DNA from: Anaerolineae bacterium | GTDB lineage: Bacteria; Chloroflexota; Anaerolineae; Anaerolineales; Villigracilaceae | DNA: 7,821 nucleotides | NCBI GenBank assembly: GCA_003694975.1 | Contig: RFJH01000115.1 | Location: forward strand, 1-7,821 | Reading direction: 5' to 3' | Shown here: piece after piece, positions 1 through 7,358 of the stretch | Layout: each line of letters starts with the position of its first letter | Numbering within the stretch: position 1 is the stretch's first letter | Notes under the pieces: generated by a model | What the model was told of the DNA's origin: nothing | Seen by the model: the letters and a program-made list of their open reading frames with translations, nothing else | The model's database searches: none | Translations under genes and position numbers: made by a program

Positions 1-1
1 C

Positions 2-3000
2 CTCCACACCGACCTGAACTGGCCTATCCTCCTGCTCACCGATCGCTCCGATCGCGCGCTTAGCCTGCACGACGAACTTGCTTTCTGGTTGCCGGAGTCC
101 CCGCGATATCTTTTCCCCGAACCAAACCCTCTCTTCTACGAGCAGGCCGCCTGGGGAGCCGTCACGCGGCGCGACCGTGTTCGTGCGCTCACAGCCCTGG
201 CGACTTATCATTTGCCTTTCGTTGAGCCCCCTGCCATGCCCCCGGTCATCGTGGCCTCGGCGCGCGCGTTGATGACGCGCACTATGCCGCGCCGCGAGTT
301 CCTCAAGGCCTGCGCGCTCTTGGAGCCGGGGCGACGTGTCCAGACGGAGGCTCTGCTGCGCGAATGGGTGCGGCTGGGTTACCACCCTGTGGATACCGTC
401 CTCGAGCCGGGGCAGTTTGCCCGACGCGGCGGCATTCTGGATATCTGGCCGCCCGCCGAGGCGTTCCCTCTACGCCTGGAACTCTTCGGCGATGAGATCG
501 AGACCTTGCGTCGCTTCGACCCGGCTTCCCAGCGCACCGTCCAGGCGCTTGAACATGCCCTTATCACGCCGGCACGTGAGTTCCTCCTCCCCGCTGATCC
601 CTCCTCTCAACTCCCCGACGATCTCACCGAATTCGACATCCCTCGCCTTCATCCGCTTCCCGCCTCTCTACTGGATTACCTTCCTACCCGATCTGTGCTT
701 CTGGTGGACGATGTGAGCCTGGTGGAGCAGACGATGGCCGAAGTAGAGGAGCAGGCTGTGCGTTTTCGCGAGGAGAGCATTGCCGAAGGAGTGCTGCCCG
801 AAGACTTCCCCGTCCCTTATCTGACCTGGTCGGAACTGACCGATAACCTGCACGGGTGCCGCGTCCTCGAACTGGGACACTCTACCGCCGATCCATTCGC
901 TGCACCTGACGCCTTGGGGCGCGTCTTCCTCCCCGGGGAACGCTTCGGTGGGCGCCTGAAGCCGTTCATGGCACGCCTGGCCGAATGGGCCGACGCCGGC
1001 GAGCGGGTGGTGGTTGCCTCGCGTCAGGCGGCGCGACTGCGTGAGTTGTGGGAACAACGCCTCGCCCCGGGGTCGGGGGACGAGGTCGAAAGCGCCGGCA
1101 GGGTGCTCTTTGTTGAAGTCTCGCTTTCGGATGGATTTACTCTACGTGCCCCCGATGTGACGCCCGTCCATCTGATGACGGACGCCGAAGTCTTCGGCTG
1201 GTCGCGGCCACGACCGCGCGTTCGTCAGCGTCCGATTGCCGAATCGCCGGAGGCGGTTTACGCCGATCTGCGTCCCGGCGACCTGGTCGTCCACGTGGAT
1301 CATGGCATCGGTCGTTTTGTCGGCCTCGTGCGGCGTTCGCTGGAAGGGTACGAACGGGAGTTTTTGTGCGTTGAGTATGAGAACGGTGACCAGTTGTTTG
1401 TCCCTGTCCACCAGGCCGACCGCCTGACGCGTTACGTCGGCCCGGACGGCAGTCTCCCACCGCTTGACCGCCTGGGAGGAGGGGAGTGGACGCGCCGCAA
1501 ACGCCGGGCGCGAGAGGCCGTGCGCCAGGTGGCGCAAGAGTTGCTCGAACTCTATGCGCGACGGCAAGTGGCGCGAGGGTTTGCCTTCAGCCCGGATACC
1601 GACTGGCAGCGAGAGTTGGAGGCCAGTTTCCCTTACATCGAGACGCCCGATCAGGTGCGTGCGCTGGAAGAGGTGAAGAGGGACATGGAATCGCCGCGCC
1701 CGATGGATCGTCTCCTGTGCGGCGACGTGGGCTATGGTAAGACGGAGATCGCACTGCGGGCGGCGTTCAAGGCTGTCATGGACGGTAAACAGGTCGCCAT
1801 GCTTGTCCCGACGACTGTTCTTGCACAGCAGCATTATGAGACCTTTCGTCAGCGCCTCGCTCCCTTCCCTGTGCGCGTGGAGATGCTCTCTCGCTTCCGC
1901 ACGCCGCGCGAACAGGAGGAGGTCCTCCTCGGCCTTTTGGATGGCTCGGTGGATATTGTTATCGGCACGCACCGCTTGATCCAGCCCGATGTGGCTTTCA
2001 AGGACCTTGGCCTGGTCATCATTGACGAGGAGCAACGCTTTGGCGTGACCCACAAAGAGCATCTGAAGAAACTGCGCACCGAGGTGGATGTGTTGACCCT
2101 CACGGCCACACCCATCCCACGCACGTTCTATATGGCGCTGACCGGCGTGCGCGATATCTCCACGCTGAACACACCGCCGGAGGAACGCCTGCCGGTGGTG
2201 ACGCACGTCGGACCGTATTCGCCGCGTCTGGTGCGGCAGGCCATTCTGCGAGAGTTGGAGCGCGGCGGGCAGGTCTTCTTTGTTCACAACCGCGTGCGCA
2301 CCATCGAGGCCATGCGCGCCCACCTGGAGAAACTCGTTCCCGAAGCGCGCATCGCCATCGCGCACGGCCAGATGCCGGAGCGCGAACTGGCCGGGGTGAT
2401 GAGGCGCTTCACGGCAGGCGAAATTGACGTGCTCCTCTCTACCTCGATCATCGAATCCGGTCTGGATATCCCCAATGCGAACACCCTCATCGTGGATCGG
2501 GCGGACACCTTTGGTCTGGCGCAGTTGTACCAGTTGCGCGGACGCGTCGGTCGCGGCGCGGTGCGCGCCTACGCCTATTTCTTCCGCCACCCGCGCAAAC
2601 TACCCACGCGCGAGGGGCAAGAGCGCCTGGAGGTCATCGCCGAGCACACCCAACTCGGCGCGGGCTATTCGATTGCCATGCGCGATCTGGAGATTCGCGG
2701 CGCGGGGGAGTTGCTGGGCACGCGTCAACACGGCCACATCGCCGCGGTGGGCTTTCATCTGTATACCCGCCTGCTGGCCGAGGCCGTGCGCGCCCTACGT
2801 GCCTCCCAGTCGGGCGGACTGACCCCTGAGGCATTGCAGGCCCGCCCCGCTTTGCCGGTGAACGTGGACCTGCCCCTGGCGACCGGCATCCCCTCGACCT
2901 ATGTCGCCGATCAAGACCTGCGCTTGCGACTTTACCGTCGCCTCGCCGATGCGCGCTCCGAATCCGACCTGGACGCTCTGACCACCGAGTTCGAGGATCG

Positions 3001-3298
3001 CTTTGGCCCGTTGCCGGAGATGGTGAACAACTTGTTTTACCAGATGCGGGTGAAATTGCGCGCCGAGGCCGCCGGCCTGGCTTCGGTAGGCGTGGAGAAC
3101 GGCCACATCGTGCTGCGCTACCCACCCCCGCCGGAAGGTGAGCCGATACCCCACCTGCCAGATCTCGGTCCCCAGGTACGTGGGGGGAAGAACGCGTACT
3201 GGTGCACGTTCGCCCGCGAGCCTGACTGGCCAGAGCGTTTGCTGGAAGTGCTCGATCGGTTGCGCGGAAAAGGAGATGAGCGAAAAGGGGGAGGCTGA
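2..3298 (+). CDS. mfd: Transcription-repair coupling factor Mfd (5' end outside window)
   Basis: Mfd is a cytoplasmic SF2 translocase that binds RNA polymerase stalled at DNA lesions, pushes it off and recruits UvrA for nucleotide excision repair. The frame is open from base 2, upstream of a TTG at 89 that could be mistaken for a start; about 1098 residues are visible. Judging by where the LSLHDE segment falls in E. coli Mfd, some 30-40 N-terminal residues are missing. In order: UvrB-homology region (QFARRGGILDIWPP near 413-457), CarD-like RNA-polymerase-interaction domain (VHVDHGIGRFVGL, 1289-1327), Walker A GDVGYGKT (1721-1744), DEEQ box (2024-2035), TATPIPR (2102-2122), STSIIESG (from 2438), QLRGRVGRG arginine-finger motif (2531-2557), the TRG translocation region (about 2600-2780) and the C-terminal D7 domain (about 2860-3090). 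All key motor residues are intact and no frameshift is visible. It ends with TGA and converges on the membrane-protein gene. Identity is essentially certain. Confidence 0.98.
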   Translation, partial: LHTDLNWPILLLTDRSDRALSLHDELAFWLPESPRYLFPEPNPLFYEQAAWGAVTRRDRVRALTALATYHLPFVEPPAMPPVIVASARALMTRTMPRREFLKACALLEPGRRVQTEALLREWVRLGYHPVDTVLEPGQFARRGGILDIWPPAEAFPLRLELFGDEIETLRRFDPASQRTVQALEHALITPAREFLLPADPSSQLPDDLTEFDIPRLHPLPASLLDYLPTRSVLLVDDVSLVEQTMAEVEEQAVRFREESIAEGVLPEDFPVPYLTWSELTDNLHGCRVLELGHSTADPFAAPDALGRVFLPGERFGGRLKPFMARLAEWADAGERVVVASRQAARLRELWEQRLAPGSGDEVESAGRVLFVEVSLSDGFTLRAPDVTPVHLMTDAEVFGWSRPRPRVRQRPIAESPEAVYADLRPGDLVVHVDHGIGRFVGLVRRSLEGYEREFLCVEYENGDQLFVPVHQADRLTRYVGPDGSLPPLDRLGGGEWTRRKRRAREAVRQVAQELLELYARRQVARGFAFSPDTDWQRELEASFPYIETPDQVRALEEVKRDMESPRPMDRLLCGDVGYGKTEIALRAAFKAVMDGKQVAMLVPTTVLAQQHYETFRQRLAPFPVRVEMLSRFRTPREQEEVLLGLLDGSVDIVIGTHRLIQPDVAFKDLGLVIIDEEQRFGVTHKEHLKKLRTEVDVLTLTATPIPRTFYMALTGVRDISTLNTPPEERLPVVTHVGPYSPRLVRQAILRELERGGQVFFVHNRVRTIEAMRAHLEKLVPEARIAIAHGQMPERELAGVMRRFTAGEIDVLLSTSIIESGLDIPNANTLIVDRADTFGLAQLYQLRGRVGRGAVRAYAYFFRHPRKLPTREGQERLEVIAEHTQLGAGYSIAMRDLEIRGAGELLGTRQHGHIAAVGFHLYTRLLAEAVRALRASQSGGLTPEALQARPALPVNVDLPLATGIPSTYVADQDLRLRLYRRLADARSESDLDALTTEFEDRFGPLPEMVNNLFYQMRVKLRAEAAGLASVGVENGHIVLRYPPPPEGEPIPHLPDLGPQVRGGKNAYWCTFAREPDWPERLLEVLDRLRGKGDERKGGG

Positions 3299-3311
3299 AG
3301 GAGAAAGCGAG

Positions 3312-3345
3312 CGGCAAAGGAAGATAATCTTTGCTGATGCTTTTT
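3312..3345 (+). terminator. Weak hairpin in the convergent gap, possible mfd terminator
   Basis: The 51 bases between the two convergent stop codons (3299-3349) contain GCAAAG (3314-3319) and CTTTGC (3329-3334), a six-base-pair stem that may extend by a G-T and a C-G pair around a nine-base loop. On the plus strand a run of five T follows at 3341-3345, but six bases separate it from the stem, which is longer than in a standard intrinsic terminator. The hairpin would also form in the opposite transcript, where it has no U-run. Function as an mfd terminator is a guess from position. Confidence 0.35.
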
Positions 3346-3349
3346 GCTC

Positions 3350-5377
3350 TCAGGGACAGGCCATATCCCGGCGCACCTGACGCGCTTTTTGCACCGTTGC
3401 CGGTGGAGTATCCGGCCCGGTGGCGAGGCGTGTCCATAAGGCGCACAGGCCCTTGCGCGTGCGCGGGTCCTCCGCCAGGGTCTGCCGCGTGAGGCGCACC
3501 GCGCGGGCCGGGTCGCCCATTCGGGCGTGGGCTTCGATGAGAGGCAACCACTCGAAGGGATCGCCGGGGGCGTAGTTGCGTTGCTGGGCTTCCTTGCCCA
3601 GGCGTATGATTTCCTCCCAGGCGCTTTCCTGGCGGGCGATTTCCATTTTCTCGTAGTAATAGCACCACGCGTGTTCCGGTTCGGGGCCGAAGATTTCTTC
3701 CGGCGGTTGCGGCGCGGGAGCATCGGTTTGAATGAGCGTTGGATCGGAGAGGGGGATGGCGTCGGTCAGGCGGGGGGAGAGGAAGGCATAGGTCTCCGCG
3801 TTGGCATAGACGGGGTCGAGGACGCGCAGGCACCCTACGTCGGGGAAGTAGATGACGATGGCGTCCGAGGTCGAGCCGTAAAAGGTCACGGTGCGGTAGC
3901 GGACGGTGACGGGGGTGCCCGGTTCAAGGGAGGGGAGAGTCGGACCGCCGAGGCGTTCCTGGGTGGAGAGTAAAGCGTAGGGGAGTTCTGGCGGCGAGAA
4001 GTCAGGGGCGTAGAGCCAGTTCAGAGGGGCGGTCAGGTTGAGGTCGCTCTCGTAGTCGAGGGGCATCTGGTGGGTCAGAATCAAGGTGCCGTCCTGGATG
4101 TCCGGGGCGCGCCAGATGAGTTGCCAGAAGAATTGTCTTTGCCGTGTCCAGTCCCAACGGAAGTCGTTTGCGTTCAGGAATTGCTGACCGACGGCCATGG
4201 CGAGGAGGAGGGCGAGGAGGGCAGTTTTGATGAGACGTTTTCTGATCAGTTCGATCAGGCCGAGGGTCAGGAGGGCGGCGCCGAGCATCATTGAGATGAG
4301 GAAGCGGTCGTAGAGGCTGAACGGCTTGAGCGGCAGTGAGGCAGCCCATGAGGGAATGCGTCCCAGGAGGGTGCCGGCAACGCCGATGACGATAGCCCAG
4401 CGTGCCCAGGAAAGCGAGTCATCCGAATCTTCGGGCGGGCGGAGACCGGCAAGGTAGATCCCCAGGGCAACGAGACTCAGGATGGCAATGGCCAGTGCGG
4501 CTATGGTGGACGGCGTAGTGGGGACGGAGACCACTTGCCTTATAAAGTGCGTCCAGGCGTATGGGACGGCGTGATAGAGAGCCAGGGTCATTTCACGCAG
4601 GAGGGATGCCAGGGTCTCCCAGGAGGCGGTGCGCAGCGTTCCGGCCGCGGTGACCCGATAGGAGTCGTACAGCCCGGACGTGTAGTAGAAGGTCAGCCAG
4701 GCAGCGTTGAGAAGCCAGAGCAGAAGGTAGGGCGCCCAGCGTTTCAGGCTCGTGCGCAGGCGCGAGGCCGGCGATGGGATGTGTTCGCCGGTGATGGCGA
4801 GGATGAACAGAAACCGCAGCGGTTCCAGGGTGGCGAAGTATTCGGTGGGGAAGAGCCCAAAGGCCATCAGGAGCAGGGCGAGGGCGGTGTGGGCGCCTTT
4901 CCGGTGCGAGGTGCGCAAGGCGCGGGCTGTTGCTCCGAAGGACAGAATGTAGAAGAGGAGAGGGATTTGCTCCTGGTTGACGTGGGTGAGAGCAGCCCAT
5001 TGCTGGCTGTAGGCCGGATAGACCAGGAGAAGCAGAGCGAGGGCGATGGCCTGGTGCTTGTGTCGGGGCCAGACCTGACTCAGCGACCAGTACGCGGCAA
5101 GGGAGAGCAAAAAGCGACTCAGGACTCCTATCACTTGCCAGCGTAGAGGGTCTACACCTACGACGGCGGTGGTGAGGGTGAAGATCGGCCCCAGGAAGGG
5201 GCGGAAGGGACGAAAGGCCTCGATGAACTCTGTCGGGCCGAGGAAATGGGCGATCCAGGCGAACGGCCAGTCATCCCAGTAGAAGCCCAGAGATAGAAGA
5301 AGAGGGGCGTATGTCAGGATGGCCAGGAGGAACAAGGCAAGGGGCAGTGAGCGGTGGGAGAAGCGAATGCTGCGCAT
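3350..5377 (-). CDS. Polytopic membrane protein, putative GT-C-type glycosyltransferase with soluble C-terminal region
   Basis: A 675-residue integral membrane protein of uncertain function. The first hydrophobic segment (residues 11-32) is followed at once by FYWDDWPFAW, with Asp35-Asp36. An acidic pair in the first extracytoplasmic loop is characteristic of GT-C glycosyltransferases that use lipid-linked sugars. About ten hydrophobic segments follow, near residues 80-100, 108-122, 137-150, 164-195, 214-232, 260-278, 290-311, 325-345, 356-377 and 382-397. Residues 400-675 are hydrophilic. The stretch at about 568-650 (alternating YYYEKMEIARQ, WEEIIRLGKEAQ and RMGDPARAVRLTRQ helices) resembles tetratricopeptide repeats. 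The ATG at 5377 is the first usual start after the upstream stop, has no clear Shine-Dalgarno site, and lies 24 bases past the RNase J stop codon in the same frame, so translation may be coupled. I infer a role in cell-envelope sugar transfer; a non-enzymatic membrane protein is possible. Confidence 0.9.
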   Translation of the reverse strand: MRSIRFSHRSLPLALFLLAILTYAPLLLSLGFYWDDWPFAWIAHFLGPTEFIEAFRPFRPFLGPIFTLTTAVVGVDPLRWQVIGVLSRFLLSLAAYWSLSQVWPRHKHQAIALALLLLVYPAYSQQWAALTHVNQEQIPLLFYILSFGATARALRTSHRKGAHTALALLLMAFGLFPTEYFATLEPLRFLFILAITGEHIPSPASRLRTSLKRWAPYLLLWLLNAAWLTFYYTSGLYDSYRVTAAGTLRTASWETLASLLREMTLALYHAVPYAWTHFIRQVVSVPTTPSTIAALAIAILSLVALGIYLAGLRPPEDSDDSLSWARWAIVIGVAGTLLGRIPSWAASLPLKPFSLYDRFLISMMLGAALLTLGLIELIRKRLIKTALLALLLAMAVGQQFLNANDFRWDWTRQRQFFWQLIWRAPDIQDGTLILTHQMPLDYESDLNLTAPLNWLYAPDFSPPELPYALLSTQERLGGPTLPSLEPGTPVTVRYRTVTFYGSTSDAIVIYFPDVGCLRVLDPVYANAETYAFLSPRLTDAIPLSDPTLIQTDAPAPQPPEEIFGPEPEHAWCYYYEKMEIARQESAWEEIIRLGKEAQQRNYAPGDPFEWLPLIEAHARMGDPARAVRLTRQTLAEDPRTRKGLCALWTRLATGPDTPPATVQKARQVRRDMACP

Positions 5378-5401
5378 GTTCGGTCTGGCCGTTATTGGAT
5401 G

Positions 5402-7042
5402 TCAGGCGCGGCTGAGGGTGACGAAGACCATCGGGCGTCGCTTTGTCTCGTTGTAGAGAAGCGAGCGAATGGCGTTGGCAATATCTTGCTCCTCAACGGC
5501 GCTGTTGTTTTTAATGAGATTCATCACTTTCCTGCGCGCCAGAGGGATGAGGCGCTCGGCCTCTTCGGGGGAGACGAAGCCGCGCGTGATGATTTCCGGT
5601 TCGTGGAGCAGACGACCGGTATGCCGGTCAACGCTCAGATCCACGACGAAGATGCCGGCCTGTGCCAGGCGTTCGCGCTCGCGCATGATATCGCTATCTA
5701 CCTCGCCGATGCTTCGCCCGTCTACGAAGACGTAGCCACCAGGGATGCGCTCGCCGAGACGGATGTGGCCGTCCACGAGTTCGACAACCTGCCCGTTTTC
5801 GACAACGACAATGTTTTGTTCCGGGATGCCAACTTGAGTTGCCAGGACGGCGTGGTGACGCAACTGGCGTAACTCGCCGTGGATGGGCATGAAGTATTTG
5901 GGGCGCACGATGTTGAGGAGAAGTTTTTGCTCCTCCTGGCTGGCATGTCCGGAGACGTGCACAGGAGCAATGGCATCGTAGATGACGTTCGCGCCGCGGC
6001 GGAGGAGGCGGTTAATGGTGCGACTGATGACTTCCTCGTTCCCGGGAATGGGGTGAGAGGAGAGCACGACGGTGTCGTTGGGCTGCAGGTCGAATTGACG
6101 GTTGGTGCCGGTGGAGAGGCGACCGATGATGGACGATGGCTCACCCTGGGAGCCGGTGCACATCAGGACGACTTCTTTGGGCTTCATCTTGAGTGCCTGG
6201 TCAATGGGCACCAGCGTCTCATCGGGGATTTTGAGATACCCCAGTTGGCGGGCCATCTTGGCGTTGTCCACCATGCTCATGCCGACGAAGGCAAGTTTGC
6301 GCCCGTGGCGCACGGCGGCATCGGCGACCTGTTGCATTCGCGAGATGAGAGAGGCGAAGGATGCGATGATGATGCGCCCGGGCGCCTGGGCGAAGACTTC
6401 GTCCAGGGCGGGCCCGATGACTTTCTCGGAAGGCGTCCAGCCTGGGCGTTCGGAATTGGTCGAATCGGCGAGCAGAAGGGAGACGCCGCGTTGCGAAAAC
6501 TCGGCGAGTTTCGCATAGTCAGTAGGCCAGCCGTCCACCGGCGTGTGATCAAACTTGAAATCGCTCATGTGGACGATCAGGCCGGCAGGGGTGGTGATGC
6601 CCAGGCCGACTGCATCTGGGATGGAGTGACAGACGTGGAAGAATTCCACGCGGAAGGGGCCAATCTGTACTTTCTCGCCGGCCTGCACGGTATGCAGTTC
6701 GGCTTTGTCCAACATGCCCTGACGCGCCAGTTTGACCTCGATCAGGCCGCGTGTCAGGCGCGTGGCGTAGACCGGCGCGGGGATGTCGCTTAAGACGTGA
6801 TGGATGGCGCCGATGTGGTCCTCGTGCCCGTGAGTGATGACAATGCCTTTTACTCGATGGCTCTTGTCGCGCAGGTAATCGTAATCGGGGATGATGTAAT
6901 CAATCCCCAACATGTCGTTCTCCGGAAACATGATGCCGGTATCTACAATCAGGATGGACTTACCGTATTCATAGGCCATCATGTTCTTGCCGACTTCCCC
7001 CAGCCCTCCCAGAGGGACAATGCGTAGTTTTTTTGTGCTCAT
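5402..7042 (-). CDS. rnj: Ribonuclease J
   Basis: RNase J is a cytoplasmic metallo-beta-lactamase/beta-CASP nuclease with 5'-to-3' exonuclease and endonuclease activity, acting in mRNA turnover and rRNA maturation. The 546-residue length is normal for the family. The start MSTKKLRIVPLGGLGEVGKN is typical. The zinc-site motif HGHEDH occupies residues 71-76; His139 (CHSIPDA) and Asp161 (HMSDFKFDH) match the next ligands, and His388 (PIHGE) the last. The beta-CASP part includes ADSTNSERPG (192-201), CTGSQGEPSS (295-304) and HVSGHAS (362-368), the conserved nucleic-acid-binding loop. The C-terminal dimerization domain (about 445-546) is complete. ATG at 7042 is supported by GAGGA at 7053-7049, seven bases upstream. 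It is the first gene of a probable two-gene operon with the membrane protein. The upstream leader contains a promoter and a terminator-like attenuator, suggesting regulated expression. Identity is firm. Confidence 0.97.
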   Translation of the reverse strand: MSTKKLRIVPLGGLGEVGKNMMAYEYGKSILIVDTGIMFPENDMLGIDYIIPDYDYLRDKSHRVKGIVITHGHEDHIGAIHHVLSDIPAPVYATRLTRGLIEVKLARQGMLDKAELHTVQAGEKVQIGPFRVEFFHVCHSIPDAVGLGITTPAGLIVHMSDFKFDHTPVDGWPTDYAKLAEFSQRGVSLLLADSTNSERPGWTPSEKVIGPALDEVFAQAPGRIIIASFASLISRMQQVADAAVRHGRKLAFVGMSMVDNAKMARQLGYLKIPDETLVPIDQALKMKPKEVVLMCTGSQGEPSSIIGRLSTGTNRQFDLQPNDTVVLSSHPIPGNEEVISRTINRLLRRGANVIYDAIAPVHVSGHASQEEQKLLLNIVRPKYFMPIHGELRQLRHHAVLATQVGIPEQNIVVVENGQVVELVDGHIRLGERIPGGYVFVDGRSIGEVDSDIMRERERLAQAGIFVVDLSVDRHTGRLLHEPEIITRGFVSPEEAERLIPLARRKVMNLIKNNSAVEEQDIANAIRSLLYNETKRRPMVFVTLSRA

Positions 7043-7048
7043 AAAGTT

Positions 7049-7053
7049 TCCTC
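7049..7053 (-). promoter_or_regulatory. Ribosome binding site of RNase J
   Basis: GAGGA lies seven bases before the ATG at 7042 on the minus strand, an ideal spacing that fixes the start codon. Just upstream is the inverted repeat TTATC-CC-GATAA (7071-7060), too short-looped for a good hairpin but possibly a small operator. Confidence 0.85.
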
Positions 7054-7112
7054 ACATAGTTATCGGGATAAATGCGGTGATTGTTAGAGGCAGGCCAGGG
7101 GTTGCGAAACAC

Positions 7113-7145
7113 AAAAAAGACCCCTGCGGTATCGCCTGCCGGGGT
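7113..7145 (-). terminator. Intrinsic terminator / attenuator inside the RNase J leader
   Basis: On the minus strand, ACCCC (7145-7141) pairs with GGGGT (7124-7120). Inside, after a G-A mismatch, GC pairs with GC, and GG pairs with CC around a five-base loop with one bulged A. One C separates the stem from a run of six T (7118-7113). This is a textbook Rho-independent terminator, yet it lies between the only good promoter (7223-7251) and the RNase J start codon at 7042. It therefore either attenuates rnj transcription or ends a short RNA of about 100 bases. Upstream bases 7199-7193 (CTGCCGG) could pair with 7142-7136 (CCGGCAG) and block the stem. I recognise no known riboswitch class here. 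Confidence 0.7.
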
Positions 7146-7185
7146 TTGACCTGTTTACTGGCAAACTGGTTCACGCATACAAAAA

Positions 7186-7199
7186 CTGCCTTCCGGCAG
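7186..7199 (-). promoter_or_regulatory. GNRA-capped hairpin near the 5' end of the RNase J leader
   Basis: CTGCC (7199-7195) and GGCAG (7190-7186) form a five-base-pair stem, extendable by one A-T pair, closed by the tetraloop GGAA, which fits the stable GNRA class. It starts about 16 bases after the predicted transcription start and is followed by TTTT. A second helix, GTTCA (7204-7200) with TGAAC (7173-7169), can enclose it. A structured 5' end could affect access of RNase J, a 5'-dependent nuclease, to its own message; that role is inferred. Confidence 0.55.
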
Positions 7200-7222
7200 T
7201 GAACGTCCGTTCCACAAAAGTC

Positions 7223-7251
7223 AGTATAGCAGGGGTTGATGGATTTGTCAA
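7223..7251 (-). promoter_or_regulatory. Sigma-70-type promoter of RNase J
   Basis: The minus strand carries a perfect -35 box TTGACA (7251-7246), a 17-base spacer and the -10 box TATACT (7228-7223, five of six consensus bases). The predicted transcription start is near 7215, giving a leader of about 173 bases before the RNase J ATG. The spacer contains CAACCCCTG (7238-7230), which recurs in the leader at 7104-7096. This is the best promoter match in the window. Confidence 0.8.
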
Positions 7252-7291
7252 AATTTTGGGATTGAGTTGCCCCCGCGTGTTGAGTCCCTTT

Positions 7292-7346
7292 GCCATCGTT
7301 GTTCCGCTCAGCGAGCCTTTCGACTGCGCCAAGCGGAACAGATGGT
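7292..7346. repeat. Long imperfect inverted repeat between the small ORF and the RNase J promoter
   Basis: TGTTCCGCT (7300-7308) pairs perfectly with AGCGGAACA (7332-7340). After a two-base bulge, CCATC (7293-7297) pairs with GATGG (7341-7345), giving 14 pairs. The 23-base apex contains CAGCGAGCCTTTCGACTGCG, which resembles the wording of interspersed palindromic repeats seen in many GC-rich bacteria; that resemblance is from memory. No T-run follows on either strand, so it is not a standard intrinsic terminator. It begins 13 bases after the stop of the small ORF. Confidence 0.6.
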
Positions 7347-7358
7347 CAAAACAAGAAG

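Noticed and set aside
89..91. TTG as the mfd start codon
   Set aside because: The frame continues open to the left edge and the upstream residues match the expected Mfd N-terminal domain, so this TTG is internal.
1142..2590. 482-codon open frame antisense to mfd
   Set aside because: It is a shadow of the GC-rich mfd coding strand; the protein has no recognisable domain while the sense frame has every Mfd motif.
2634..3833. 399-codon minus-strand frame spanning the mfd / membrane-protein junction
   Set aside because: It overlaps two well-supported genes in another frame and is rich in Arg, Pro and Gly, as out-of-frame GC-rich translations are.
4535..5146. 203-codon plus-strand frame opposite the membrane protein
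   Set aside because: Complement of hydrophobic-segment codons yields a Gly-, Gln- and Glu-rich product; no domain and no good ribosome site.
5879..6793. 304-codon plus-strand frame opposite RNase J
   Set aside because: Antisense shadow of a highly conserved gene, with a composition (Gly, Asp, His, Val) typical of reverse-strand translation.
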